Assembly (NCBI GenBank): GCA_903879825.1 | Contig: CAIRND010000039.1 | Location: 1-5,263 of the forward strand | Origin: an uncultured Geobacteraceae bacterium | Lineage (GTDB): Bacteria > Desulfobacterota > Desulfuromonadia > Geobacterales > Pseudopelobacteraceae | Direction: 5' to 3' | DNA: 5,263 nucleotides | Part shown: positions 5,235 through 5,263 of the stretch, piece after piece | How positions within the stretch are numbered: position 1 is the first letter of the stretch | Layout: every line of letters begins with the position of its first letter | Notes under the pieces: generated by a model | The model's database searches: none | Seen by the model: the letters and a program-made list of their open reading frames with translations, nothing else | Told to the model about the DNA's origin: nothing | Position numbers and translations under genes: made by a program

Positions 5235-5263
5235 GATCATGTTCAGAAAGGATCATTTTCCGC

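Larger units (their letters stand above)
1608..5263 (+). mobile_element. Left end of an integrated element (prophage, satellite or genomic island), right end not in view
   Basis: The region starts at a truncated tRNA-Val, has an integrase as its first gene and a repressor with divergent operators. An AlpA-like HTH gene and an unknown gene follow. All are AT-richer than mobA and the membrane subunit. No capsid, terminase, replication or conjugation gene is present within the window, so prophage, phage satellite and integrative element cannot be separated. No right att site was found. The left boundary could lie further left if the copy of the 13-bp repeat at 1542 belongs to the element. Confidence 0.8.

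Noticed and set aside
5016..5240. 74-residue minus-strand frame at the right end
   Set aside because: It overlaps the end of the unknown gene and the terminal hairpin, with no convincing start signal; composition is that of AT-rich non-coding sequence.

Overview
The window joins two kinds of DNA. The left end (1 to about 1400) is GC-rich chromosomal sequence. The right part (about 1608 to the end) is visibly AT-rich and reads as the start of an integrated genetic element. The host is most likely a deltaproteobacterial anaerobe of the Geobacter/Pelobacter/Desulfuromonas kind. That rests on the HybB/NrfD-type quinone-linked membrane subunit, the MobA style and the tRNA-Val/terminator sequence, and it is family-level pattern recognition, not a database result.

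Chromosomal side: the C-terminal part of a HybB/NrfD-family integral membrane subunit (1-690) overlaps by one base with mobA (690-1376), the molybdenum cofactor guanylyltransferase. Immediately after the MobA core I see what looks like the decayed first part of mobB (1311-1396). It has a good ribosome binding site and a corrupted P-loop segment split by a frameshift. Respiratory subunit, mobA and mobB would form one transcription unit serving anaerobic respiration and cofactor supply.

Junction: a bidirectional hairpin terminator (1568-1600) lies next to the 3' part of a minus-strand tRNA-Val(CAC) gene (1608-1655). The tRNA sequence stops inside the anticodon arm, the expected look of an att site left by integration into a tRNA 3' end. 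The intact tRNA-Val would lie at the far right end of the element, outside the window. A 13-bp repeat (1542-1554 and 1784-1796) flanks the junction on both sides and may be an integrase arm site or the trace of an earlier insertion.

Element side: a P4/DUF4102-type tyrosine integrase (1821-3050) is followed by a convergent XRE-type repressor gene (3045-3806, minus), the two stop regions overlapping by 6 bases. A 240-bp divergent control region (3807-4046) separates the repressor from an AlpA/excisionase-like small HTH protein (4047-4274) and an unrecognised 253-residue protein (4369-5130). The control region holds back-to-back promoters sharing their -35 zone and a family of TATACCG operators, one of them a perfect 28-bp palindrome. 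This is a lysogeny-type switch: the repressor probably shuts off the rightward genes and controls itself, while the AlpA-like protein may direct excision or later genes. The layout fits a prophage, a phage satellite or an integrative island; the part that would decide lies to the right.
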